Assembly: GCA_022844275.1 (NCBI GenBank)
Contig: JALHMB010000002.1
Coordinates: 186,001-250,000 of the forward strand
From: Hyphomicrobiaceae bacterium
GTDB taxonomy: Bacteria > Pseudomonadota > Alphaproteobacteria > Rhizobiales > Hyphomicrobiaceae
DNA length: 64,000 nucleotides
Direction of reading: 5' to 3'
Shown here: positions 55,224 through 62,760 of the stretch, piece after piece
Position numbering within the stretch: the first letter of the stretch is position 1
Layout: every line of letters starts with the position of its first letter
Translations under genes and position numbers: made by a program
The notes under the pieces: generated by a model
The model's input: the letters and a program-made list of their open reading frames with translations, nothing else
Database searches by the model: none
What the model was told of the DNA's origin: nothing

Positions 55224-56198
55224 ATGGACAGACGCCAATTCGTGGCAGGTTCTGCCGCAACTGCTGCGGCGCTCGCCGCGGCCCCCGTTGGGGCGCAGGA
55301 GGTTTATCCCTCCCGGCCCGTCACCTTTATCAATCCGTTTCCCCCTGGCGGCGCTGCCGACGTCGTCGCTCGGCCGCTGGCGGCCGTGCTGGAGCCGATC
55401 GTCAAGCAACCGATCGTGATCGAGACCAAGGCCGGAGCCGCCGGCCAAGTTGGTGCTCAGTTTGCCGCTGCGGCCAAGCCGGATGGCTACACTCTGCTGA
55501 TGCACATCGTCTCGATCTCAGGTTTCGCCGAGGTCGACCGGCTGTATGGCCGGCCCGTCAAGTTCACCAATGACGACTTCATACCGATCGCGCGCTTCAT
55601 CGCCGACCCCATGGTGCTGGTCGTCAACGATCAACAGCCGTTCAAGACCCTCAAGGAGTTCACTGACGCTGCGAAAGCCAAGCCGAACGACCTGATCTTT
55701 TCCTCATCGGGTCTGCACGGCGCCCTGCATCTGCCGATGGCCCTGTTTCTCAAGTCGGCGGCACTGGACCTGAAGCACCTGCCGACCAACGGCGGCGGGC
55801 CGGCTCTGACCGCGCTGCTCGGCAACAATTCCCAGGCGCTATGCTCCTCCATCGCTGCGGCCAATGTGCATCTGCGTTCGGGCAAAGTGCGCGCGCTTGC
55901 GTGCTTCGGGGGCCAGCGCTCCCCTGCGCTCCCGGATGTCCCGACCCTGAAGGAGCTCGGCTATGACATCGAGTTCTATCTGTGGGTCGGCTTGTTCGCC
56001 CCCAAGGGCACGCCGGACAATGTCATCGCCACCATGCGCCAGGCGTCCAAGCAGGCGGCTGCCAACGACAAGTTCGTGCAGGCCATGAAGAACCTCGGGC
56101 AGGACGTGGCCTATCTGGACCAGCCGGAGTTCAAGACCTTTTGGGATGCCGATGCCAAGCGCGTGCAGGACGCGGTGCGGGCTATCGGCAAAGTTTAG
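55224..56198 (+). CDS. tctC: Tripartite tricarboxylate transporter substrate-binding protein (TctC/Bug family)
   Basis: A 324-residue periplasmic binding protein. It starts MDRRQFVAGSAATAAALAAA, a Tat-like leader ending at GAQ, and continues SRPVTFINPFPPGGAADVVA, the Bug-family loop that grips a carboxylate, and LKTLKEFTDAAKAKPNDLIF-like domains. The ligand, probably a carboxylic acid, cannot be named. GGGAGG lies just before the ATG. The TctB and TctA genes follow, giving a complete set. Confidence 0.92.
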   Translation: MDRRQFVAGSAATAAALAAAPVGAQEVYPSRPVTFINPFPPGGAADVVARPLAAVLEPIVKQPIVIETKAGAAGQVGAQFAAAAKPDGYTLLMHIVSISGFAEVDRLYGRPVKFTNDDFIPIARFIADPMVLVVNDQQPFKTLKEFTDAAKAKPNDLIFSSSGLHGALHLPMALFLKSAALDLKHLPTNGGGPALTALLGNNSQALCSSIAAANVHLRSGKVRALACFGGQRSPALPDVPTLKELGYDIEFYLWVGLFAPKGTPDNVIATMRQASKQAAANDKFVQAMKNLGQDVAYLDQPEFKTFWDADAKRVQDAVRAIGKV

Positions 56199-56240
56199 GC
56201 AAGCAGAGGCCGCTGAGGCCGACGGTTCGGGGACAGCCGC

Positions 56241-56687
56241 GTGAATCTGCGCAGAGACCACGTTGCCGGCGGCTGCATCGTACTTGCAGCGGCGGTCGTC
56301 CTGGTGATCAGTTCCGACTTGCCGTTCGGTACGCTGGCATCGCCGGGCGCCGGCATGCTTCCCATGCTCCTCATTGGTCTGCTGATGGTGTTCGGCGCAG
56401 TGCTGTTCGTGCGCGCCCGGGAAAGCCCGCCACTGGCCTCGATCGCCTGGGCTGACCTCCGCCACGCGTTGCCCGTGATTACCGTGGCCTGCGTCGCGAC
56501 GAGCGCCTACACGGCGCTGGGCTTCCTTGCAGTCATGCCCCTCATGCTGTTCTTCCTGATCTTCGTCGTGGAGCGGCGGCCGCTATTGCCAGCGGCCGCT
56601 TTCAGCATCAGCGCGACGGTCCTCGCCTACGCCGTGTTTGGATATCTGCTCAAGTCTCCGCTGCCGCGCGGCATCATGGGATTCTAG
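56241..56687 (+). CDS. tctB: TctB family small membrane subunit
   Basis: A 148-residue protein with four hydrophobic segments: VAGGCIVLAAAVVLVISSDL, PMLLIGLLMVFGAVLF, a central pair around AYTALGFLAVMPLMLFFLIF and ATVLAYAVFGYLL. Length and segment pattern match TctB. The start is probably the GTG at 56241. It lies between tctC and tctA. Confidence 0.87.
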   Translation: MNLRRDHVAGGCIVLAAAVVLVISSDLPFGTLASPGAGMLPMLLIGLLMVFGAVLFVRARESPPLASIAWADLRHALPVITVACVATSAYTALGFLAVMPLMLFFLIFVVERRPLLPAAAFSISATVLAYAVFGYLLKSPLPRGIMGF

Positions 56688-56764
56688 TGTCCCGTTTCCG
56701 AAGTTCGCTCGGGACATCAGCAACGAGGTCAAGCGAACTTACGGATAGGGACACAAGGCGAGCG

Positions 56765-58285
56765 ATGGACGTTTTTGACAACCTGCTCCTCGGCTTCTCC
56801 GTTGCCTTCCGTCCCGACGTCCTGGCTTACGGCTTCCTCGGCTGTCTCGTTGGCACGCTGGTCGGCATGCTCCCGGGCATCGGCCCTCTCGCGGGCATCT
56901 CCATTCTGCTGCCCGTTACTTTTGGCCTCGACGCCACCAAGGCCATCGTCATGCTCGCCGGCATCTACTACGGCTCGCAGTACGGCGGCTCCACCACCTC
57001 GATCCTGATGCGCATTCCGGGTGAAGCCGCCTCGGTCATGACCTGCATCGACGGCTACGCCATGGCGCGCAAGGGCCGCGCCGGCGCGGCTCTTGCCATC
57101 GCGGCGGTCGGCTCGTTCATTGCGGGGACGTTCGGCGTCATCCTGCTCATGCTGGTGGCGCCGCCGCTGGCCACCTTCGCCCTGCGCTTTGGACCGCCGG
57201 AGTACACGGCGCTGCTGGTGCTCGGTCTCGTTTTTCTGGCTTACATGTCGGCCACGTCCCTGGTGCGCACCATGATCATGGCCTGCACGGGGCTGCTGCT
57301 AGGCTGCATCGGCATCGATGTCATGACGGGCCACTTCCGCTACGCGTTCGACATCAAGGAGCTGGGCGACGGGATCGGCATCGTGCCGGTTGCGGTCGGC
57401 CTGTTCGGGCTGGGTGAGATCCTATCGACGCCCAGCAAGACCGTCACCGACAAGGTCAAGCCGCCCCGCCTCCGCGAGCTGATGCCGAGTCGCCAGGAAT
57501 GGCAGCAGTCGGCTTTGCCCATCGCGCGCGGCTCCGTGCTCGGCTTCCTGGTAGGCATCGTTCCGGGCTCCGCTCACATCATCGCCAGCTTCCTGTCCTA
57601 TGCGGTCGAGAAGCGGGTTTCCAAGACGCCCGAAGAGTTCGGCAAGGGCGCCGTGGCCGGCGTCGCCGGACCGGAATCTGCCAACAACGCCGCCTCGACC
57701 GGCGCATTCGTGCCCATGCTGGCGTTGGGCCTGCCGACCGGGCCTGTCACGGCCGTGCTGATGGCTGCGCTGCTGATCCACGGCGTTCCGCCGGGCCCTC
57801 AGCTCGTCAACGACCATCCCCAGGTGTTCTGGGGTTTCATCGCCTCCATGTACGTGGGCAACCTGATGCTGCTCGCGCTCAATCTGCCGCTCGTCGGGCT
57901 GTTCGTGCGGGTCCTGCAGATCCCTTACGCCTATCTGTATCCGCTGATCATCATGTTCTGCATTGTCGGCGTGTACCTGGTGAACAATTCCATTGTCGAC
58001 GTGTGGATCATGCTGATCATGGGCGTCGTCGGTTACCTGCTGCGCAAGCTTGATTTCGATCCGGCGCCGCTGGTGCTGGGCCTCGTGATCGCGCCGATTT
58101 TTGAGCTCAGCCTGCGCCAATCGCTCGTCATGTCGAGCGGCAACTGGACAATTTTCTTCAGTCGGCCGATTGCAGCGCTGCTGTTCGCGATCTGCGGCGT
58201 GCTTCTGGTGCTATCGGTTCTCTCGTGGCTTAGGCGGAAGGACTGGCGCGAGAAGCTGGCTGAAGCGGAAGCGGGAGAGAAGTAA
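56765..58285 (+). CDS. tctA: TctA family large permease subunit
   Basis: A 506-residue protein with about 11-12 hydrophobic segments. TctA signatures are GTLVGMLPGIGPLAGISIL near residue 33 and IYYGSQYGGSTTSILMRIPG near residue 72, plus GAVAGVAGPESANNAASTGA and LGLPTGPVTAVLMAAL later. It forms the secondary-transport channel, driven by ion gradients. The ATG at 56765 is chosen since the frame upstream has no similarity. It ends the tctCBA operon and converges on metE. Confidence 0.94.
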   Translation: MDVFDNLLLGFSVAFRPDVLAYGFLGCLVGTLVGMLPGIGPLAGISILLPVTFGLDATKAIVMLAGIYYGSQYGGSTTSILMRIPGEAASVMTCIDGYAMARKGRAGAALAIAAVGSFIAGTFGVILLMLVAPPLATFALRFGPPEYTALLVLGLVFLAYMSATSLVRTMIMACTGLLLGCIGIDVMTGHFRYAFDIKELGDGIGIVPVAVGLFGLGEILSTPSKTVTDKVKPPRLRELMPSRQEWQQSALPIARGSVLGFLVGIVPGSAHIIASFLSYAVEKRVSKTPEEFGKGAVAGVAGPESANNAASTGAFVPMLALGLPTGPVTAVLMAALLIHGVPPGPQLVNDHPQVFWGFIASMYVGNLMLLALNLPLVGLFVRVLQIPYAYLYPLIIMFCIVGVYLVNNSIVDVWIMLIMGVVGYLLRKLDFDPAPLVLGLVIAPIFELSLRQSLVMSSGNWTIFFSRPIAALLFAICGVLLVLSVLSWLRRKDWREKLAEAEAGEK

Positions 58286-58446
58286 TCTCGTAGCGATAAC
58301 CCGTCGGGCATAGACGTTAGCATTGGTGTCAAGCAGCCAAACCCGTTGAGATCGGCTCGACCATAGAAGGGGATGGCTTCCTGTCTACGGATCCGATCGA
58401 CGATCGGCCGCGATGCGTCGCATCTTGGTCGGCCGTGGCTGATCGA

Positions 58447-60783
58447 TCAGATGCCCTGACGCAATTGCTTCGCCGCCGCCACCATATTCTCAAGCGCCGG
58501 CTTCACCTCCTCCCAACGACGGGTCTTGAGGCCGCAATCGGGATTGACCCAGATCTGATCGGGAGCCAGTTGCTCCTTCGCCTTCCGAAGCAACGTCGTC
58601 ATGTCTTCCGCGCTTGGGCAGCGCGGTGAGTGAATGTCGTAGACGCCCGGGCCGATCTCGTTCGGATACTTGAAGTCGGAAAAGCTCTCCAGCAGCTCCA
58701 TATCCGAGCGCGAGGTCTCGATCGAGATAACGTCGGCATCGAGTGCCGCAATCGACGGCATGATGTCGTTGAACTCGCAGTAGCACATGTGTGTGTGAAT
58801 CTGCGTGGCATCGGCGACACCAGCCGCCGCCAGCCGGAAGCTGTCGACCGCCCACTTGAGATAGTCGGCCTGCTCCGCGGTGCGGAGCGGCAGGCCTTCA
58901 CGCAGGGCCGGTTCGTCGATCTGGATGAGGCGTATGCCGGCCTTTTCCAGATCGAGCACCTCATCGCGAATGGCGAGCGCGATCTGCTGGCACGTCATGG
59001 AGCGCGGCTGGTCATCGCGCACGAAGGACCACTGCAGGATCGTCACCGGGCCGGTGAGCATGCCCTTCATAGGTCGCTTTGTCAGCGACTGGGCATAGGA
59101 CGACCACGCCACCGTCATCGGCTTCGGTCGCGAGACATCGCCGAAGATCACCGGCGGTTTCACATAGCGCGAGCCGTATGACTGCACCCAGCCGTTCTGC
59201 GTGAATGCAAAGCCCGAGAGCTGCTCGCCGAAGTACTCGACCATGTCGTTGCGCTCGAATTCGCCGTGCACAAGCACGTCGATGTCGAGCGCCTCCTGAA
59301 TTCGGACAGCTTTCTCGGTCTCCTGGCACAGGTATTCGGCGTAGGCTGCATCGGTGAGCTCGCCACGCTTGTGAGCGGCACGCGCCTTGCGGATCTCCTC
59401 GGTCTGCGGGAAGGAGCCGATGGTCGTAGTTGGAAACGAGGGCAGCGAAATCGCCGCGTGCTGCTTCGCACGTCGCGCGGCGAATGGGCTCTGACGGGCC
59501 AAGTCTTTCTCTGAAACGGCGGCAAGCCGCGCGGCCACGGCCGGATCGTGGATGCGCGCCGAAGCCGAGCGCGATGTGGCCGCGGCATTGCTTGCCGCAA
59601 ACGCCTCTTTAGCCGCGCCTATGCCTTCGGCGGCGGCTGTCGCCAACGCCCGGACCTCGGCGAGCTTCTGCTTGGAGAAGGCCAGCCAGGACGCAAGCTC
59701 GGCATCGAGCTTCGTCTCATGATCGAGATCCACCGGGCAATGAATGAGCGAGCAGGACGGCGCGATCTGGATCGCGTCCGCACTGCGTGCGGCGACCGCC
59801 GTCTCGACCAGGGAAAACGCCTTTGAGAGATCGGCGCGCCAGATGTTTCGTCCGTCGATGACGCCAAGCGATAGCACGCGATCCGACGGCAGTACCTTGA
59901 GCGCGCGATCGAGTTCGGCGGGCGCGCGAACGAGATCAAGGTGGTGTCCGGCGACGGGTAGGTCCGCTGCCACGGCCGTATTGTCCATAAGTCCCGAGAA
60001 GTAACTCGCGAGCATAATCTTGGGTGCGTTCGGCGCGAGTTGCTTGTAGGCCAGCCGCAAGGCGCGGCGCTGCGGCTGCGAGAGATCGAGCGCCAGGATC
60101 GGCTCGTCGATCTGTACCCAGTCGGCGCCCGCCGCCTTCAGCTCCGCGAGCAGTTCACCGTAGACCGGCAGCAGCGCGTCCAGGAGCGACAGCGGATCGA
60201 GCCCCTCGTCCTTAGCCTTGCCGAGAACCAGATACGTCACCGGACCAATCAGCACCGGTCGCGTATGAATCCCGAGCGCCTTGGCCTCTTTGAATTCGTC
60301 GACGGCCTTCCACGATATCAGCTTGAAAGTCTGGCCATTGTAGAACTCAGGCACGATGTAGTGATAGTTCGTGTCGAACCACTTGGTCATCTCCATGGCC
60401 GGCGCAGCCTTGGAGCCGCGTGCCATGGCGAAGTAGAGATCGAGTTCCGGATGGCCGGCGCCGCCCGCCGCGGCCTCCATCGCGCTACGCGCACTGCCAT
60501 TGGGATGAGTGGGGCGGTCGCTTGAATTGGCGAGGAAGCGCGGCGGGATTGCTCCGACGGTTTCTGTCATATCGAGCATCTGATCATAGAACGAGAAGTC
60601 ATTCGAAGGGATGATGTCGATGCCGGAATCCCTCTGAAGCTTCCAATGTGTTGCCCTGAGTTCGGCTCCCGTCGTCGCTAGAGCCGCTGCATCGATCGCT
60701 CCCTTCCAATAGGCTTCCGTCGCCTTCTTCAGCTCGCGCTTGGCGCCGATGCGCGGGAAGCCGAGGTTCGCAGCTTTGGTCAT
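58447..60783 (-). CDS. metE: Cobalamin-independent methionine synthase, full length
   Basis: A 778-residue enzyme that transfers a methyl group from methyltetrahydrofolate polyglutamate to homocysteine. The N-terminal domain starts [20 protein letters not shown]. The catalytic half has [31 protein letters not shown] (His and Cys zinc ligands), [13 protein letters not shown] (Glu ligand), the C-terminal [12 protein letters not shown] (Cys ligand) and [15 protein letters not shown]. Its ATG overlaps the stop of a small upstream gene (ATGA), and a cobalamin riboswitch lies further upstream. When B12 is plentiful, expression should fall and a B12-dependent MetH take over. Confidence 0.97.
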   Translation of the reverse strand: MTKAANLGFPRIGAKRELKKATEAYWKGAIDAAALATTGAELRATHWKLQRDSGIDIIPSNDFSFYDQMLDMTETVGAIPPRFLANSSDRPTHPNGSARSAMEAAAGGAGHPELDLYFAMARGSKAAPAMEMTKWFDTNYHYIVPEFYNGQTFKLISWKAVDEFKEAKALGIHTRPVLIGPVTYLVLGKAKDEGLDPLSLLDALLPVYGELLAELKAAGADWVQIDEPILALDLSQPQRRALRLAYKQLAPNAPKIMLASYFSGLMDNTAVAADLPVAGHHLDLVRAPAELDRALKVLPSDRVLSLGVIDGRNIWRADLSKAFSLVETAVAARSADAIQIAPSCSLIHCPVDLDHETKLDAELASWLAFSKQKLAEVRALATAAAEGIGAAKEAFAASNAAATSRSASARIHDPAVAARLAAVSEKDLARQSPFAARRAKQHAAISLPSFPTTTIGSFPQTEEIRKARAAHKRGELTDAAYAEYLCQETEKAVRIQEALDIDVLVHGEFERNDMVEYFGEQLSGFAFTQNGWVQSYGSRYVKPPVIFGDVSRPKPMTVAWSSYAQSLTKRPMKGMLTGPVTILQWSFVRDDQPRSMTCQQIALAIRDEVLDLEKAGIRLIQIDEPALREGLPLRTAEQADYLKWAVDSFRLAAAGVADATQIHTHMCYCEFNDIMPSIAALDADVISIETSRSDMELLESFSDFKYPNEIGPGVYDIHSPRCPSAEDMTTLLRKAKEQLAPDQIWVNPDCGLKTRRWEEVKPALENMVAAAKQLRQGI

Positions 60784-61190
60784 GTTGGGGCCTTTCGGTA
60801 AGGTTTCGAGATGGTTGGAGGATTGCCCGCGCGCCGGTGAGCAGCGACGTAGGCGAGGAGTTCGAGCAACCGGCGCTGGAGCGGCGAATGAGGCCGAGGC
60901 ATTATCTGCGCGAGATGGCGCGCAAGCTCAGCGGCTGCCGACGACACATGTGCGTCCGTCGGCAGAATGGCGAGCCACGCGATCAGCACGACGTCGGCGT
61001 CGTCCGCCGGTGTTTCACCGAGGAAGACGGATTCGATCAGTCGGCCCGGATCAGTCTGGCGGCTTTCGCACTGCTGCAGTCGGAAGAAGTCGCGGACATC
61101 GGTATAGCCCGCGAGATCTTTCGCATAACCGCGGCGCGTTCGGCCGTCCGCCACATGATCGGGCCGCGACAAGCGTCGCGGCGCGGCCAT
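60780..61190 (-). CDS. Unrecognised 136-residue protein between the B12 riboswitch and metE
   Basis: A 136-residue basic protein without a family I recognise. It has a central acidic/hydrophobic part ([20 protein letters not shown]) and an amphipathic helix region ([13 protein letters not shown], then [17 protein letters not shown]). Its stop overlaps the metE ATG by 4 bases, and its ATG follows the stop of the 29-codon leader ORF by 3 bases, so translation of all three may be coupled. It lacks a good ribosome site of its own. A downstream GTG at 61154 is possible. It could assist MetE or be unrelated; there is no direct evidence. Confidence 0.6.
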   Translation of the reverse strand: MAAPRRLSRPDHVADGRTRRGYAKDLAGYTDVRDFFRLQQCESRQTDPGRLIESVFLGETPADDADVVLIAWLAILPTDAHVSSAAAELARHLAQIMPRPHSPLQRRLLELLAYVAAHRRAGNPPTISKPYRKAPT

Positions 61191-61193
61191 GGC

Positions 61194-61283
61194 TCAGGCT
61201 CTGCGGGGCCGCTGCGCCAAAACTGCAAAAGTGGGAATATCCGCGCGAGGTCTGCGCTGCACGAAGGCGACAAAAGTGGCCAT
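61194..61283 (-). CDS. 29-residue leader ORF downstream of the cobalamin riboswitch
   Basis: The frame starts with ATG at 61283, preceded by a perfect GGAGG (61292-61296) at 8 bases, and ends with TGA at 61194, 3 bases before the next gene. The peptide opens MATFVAFVQRRPRADIPTFA. This is the best ribosome site in the region, so the small ORF is likely where ribosomes load for the following gene. It may be a leader peptide or just the true entry site; codon use cannot decide at this length. Confidence 0.5.
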   Translation of the reverse strand: MATFVAFVQRRPRADIPTFAVLAQRPRRA

Positions 61284-61335
61284 TCTCTCTACCTCCGCCG
61301 ATGCACCCCGACCGGCATTCATGGGGTCTCAATCC

Positions 61336-61503
61336 GGCGGTAGGTCTCCTGGCTCGCGGGCTTGGGGCGCTCGCCTTCCCGGGATCGACGATCCCAGTGG
61401 CATTGTAGAGCGCCCTTCACCGCTTACAGTTGCGGGGGCAGCTTCGGACTAGCGGGCAGAACCCGCGCACCGAATTCCCTGTTATCCCCTTGCGGGGACC
61501 GTC
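61336..61503 (-). promoter_or_regulatory. Cobalamin (B12) riboswitch
   Basis: Read on the minus strand, the conserved blocks occur in order. A GGGATAACAGGGAATTCGGTG start region is followed by GCTGCCCCCGCAACTGTAAG with CGG, the B12 core GCCACTGGG (from 61401 down), CGGGAAGGCG and AGCCCGCGAGCCAGGAGACC ending near 61342. These are the hallmarks of adenosyl-/aquocobalamin riboswitches. It lies 52 bases before the leader ORF start. The CCGCCGG just after its end (near 61335) can pair with the CGGCGG next to the leader's GGAGG, suggesting control of translation. It should repress metE in the presence of B12. Confidence 0.93.
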
Positions 61504-61553
61504 GGCACATTTCGTGTAGCAGACAGCCTAGAAGCTGTCGAGCCGGCTTGGTG

Positions 61554-61576
61554 GGCGGGCATCCCGGACGCCCGCC
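61554..61576. terminator. Hairpin after nrdB
   Basis: GGCGGGC and GCCCGCC pair around a nine-base loop, starting 9 bases after the nrdB stop on the minus strand. There is no T-tract after the stem in that direction, so it may be a factor-dependent terminator or a 3'-end stabiliser instead of an intrinsic one. Confidence 0.4.
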
Positions 61577-61584
61577 AAAACTTG

Positions 61585-62724
61585 TCACTCCCAACTGAGC
61601 GCGCCGCCGTTCTGATATTCGATGACGCGTGTCTCGAAGAAGTTCTTCTCCTTCTTGAGATCCATGGCCTCCGACATCCAGGGGAACGGGTTCTCCGTCT
61701 CCTTGAACACCGGCGCGAGGCCGAGCTGCGCGCAGCGACGGTTTGCGATGAAGTGCATGTAGCTTTCGCACAGCGCCGCGTTGAGACCGAGGAAACCTCT
61801 TGGCATGGTGTCGCGGCCGTAAGCGGCTTCGAGCTCCGCCGCATCCTTCAGCATCCCACGAACCTCGTCCTGAAACGCTTTGTTCCACAGATACGGGTTC
61901 TCGACTTTGATCTGGTTGATCACGTCGATACCGAAGTTCAGGTGAATGCTCTCGTCGCGCAGGATGTACTGATACTGCTCGGCAATGCCGACCATCTTGT
62001 TGCGCCGGCCGAGCGAGAGGATCTGCGCGAAGCCCGTGTAGAACCACATGCCCTCGAACACGACGTAGAAGGCCACGAGATCGCGCAGAAATGCCTGATC
62101 GGTAGCGGGCGTGCCTGTCTTGAAGTCGGCATCGTCCAGGCTCTGCGTATGCTTCAATGCCCACGCCGCCTTATCCGTGATCGAGGGCACCTCGCGATAC
62201 ATGTTGAAGAGCTCACCTTCATCGAGGCCGAGGCTCTCCACGATGTACTGGAAGGTGTGCGTATGCACGGCCTCCTCGAAGGCTTGGCGCAGCAGGTACT
62301 GGCGGCATTCGGGGTTGGTGAGATGGCGGTAGATCGCAAGCACGATGTTGTTCGCGACGAGTGATTCCGACGCCGCGAAGAAGCCGAGATTGCGCTTGAT
62401 GGCGCGGCGCTCGTCCTCCGTCAGCCCATCGCGCGACTTCCAGAGCGCGATGTCGGCCTGCGTGGAAACTTCGGTCGGCATCCAGTGATTGTTGCAGCCG
62501 GCGAGGTACTTCTCCCAGGCCCACCTGTACTTGAGTGGCAGCAGCTGGTTCACGTCGGCGCGACAGTTGATCATGCGCTTGTCGTCGACAGAGACGCGCG
62601 CGCCGCCACGCTCGATCTCGCCGAGGCCCGTGCTGTCGGCTGGAAGCGTAGGCGCCTTCGTCATCTGAGGTTTGCGCGCGGCAGGCGTCAGTGCGGGTGT
62701 TGCTGGCTCTGACCAGTCGAGCAT
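61585..62724 (-). CDS. nrdB: Ribonucleotide reductase small subunit, class Ic-like (Phe at the radical-Tyr position)
   Basis: A 379-residue R2 protein. It matches the chlamydial R2 type: [58 protein letters not shown] and the C-terminal [12 protein letters not shown]. Metal ligands are Glu120, Glu151 and His154, with further Glu and His in VVFEGMWFY and LRDESIHLN. The residue at the normal radical Tyr is Phe158, and the first ligand is Glu in place of Asp. Both features define Mn(IV)/Fe(III) class Ic enzymes, where the metal site replaces the Tyr radical. GGAG lies 8 bases before the ATG at 62724. It supplies the oxidising equivalent to NrdA encoded just upstream. Confidence 0.93.
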   Translation of the reverse strand: MLDWSEPATPALTPAARKPQMTKAPTLPADSTGLGEIERGGARVSVDDKRMINCRADVNQLLPLKYRWAWEKYLAGCNNHWMPTEVSTQADIALWKSRDGLTEDERRAIKRNLGFFAASESLVANNIVLAIYRHLTNPECRQYLLRQAFEEAVHTHTFQYIVESLGLDEGELFNMYREVPSITDKAAWALKHTQSLDDADFKTGTPATDQAFLRDLVAFYVVFEGMWFYTGFAQILSLGRRNKMVGIAEQYQYILRDESIHLNFGIDVINQIKVENPYLWNKAFQDEVRGMLKDAAELEAAYGRDTMPRGFLGLNAALCESYMHFIANRRCAQLGLAPVFKETENPFPWMSEAMDLKKEKNFFETRVIEYQNGGALSWE

Positions 62725-62760
62725 TGTCGTCATCTCCGGGATTGAATGCTGGTTCTTGGC

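Noticed and set aside
58393-58407. CCGATC/GATCGG hairpin between tctA and metE as a terminator
   Set aside because: Only six base pairs and no T-tract on either strand; it could be chance in GC-rich DNA.
61336-61503. Riboswitch as regulator of nrdAB
   Set aside because: B12 riboswitches can control ribonucleotide reductase genes, but this one lies downstream of nrdB and upstream of metE in the direction of transcription.
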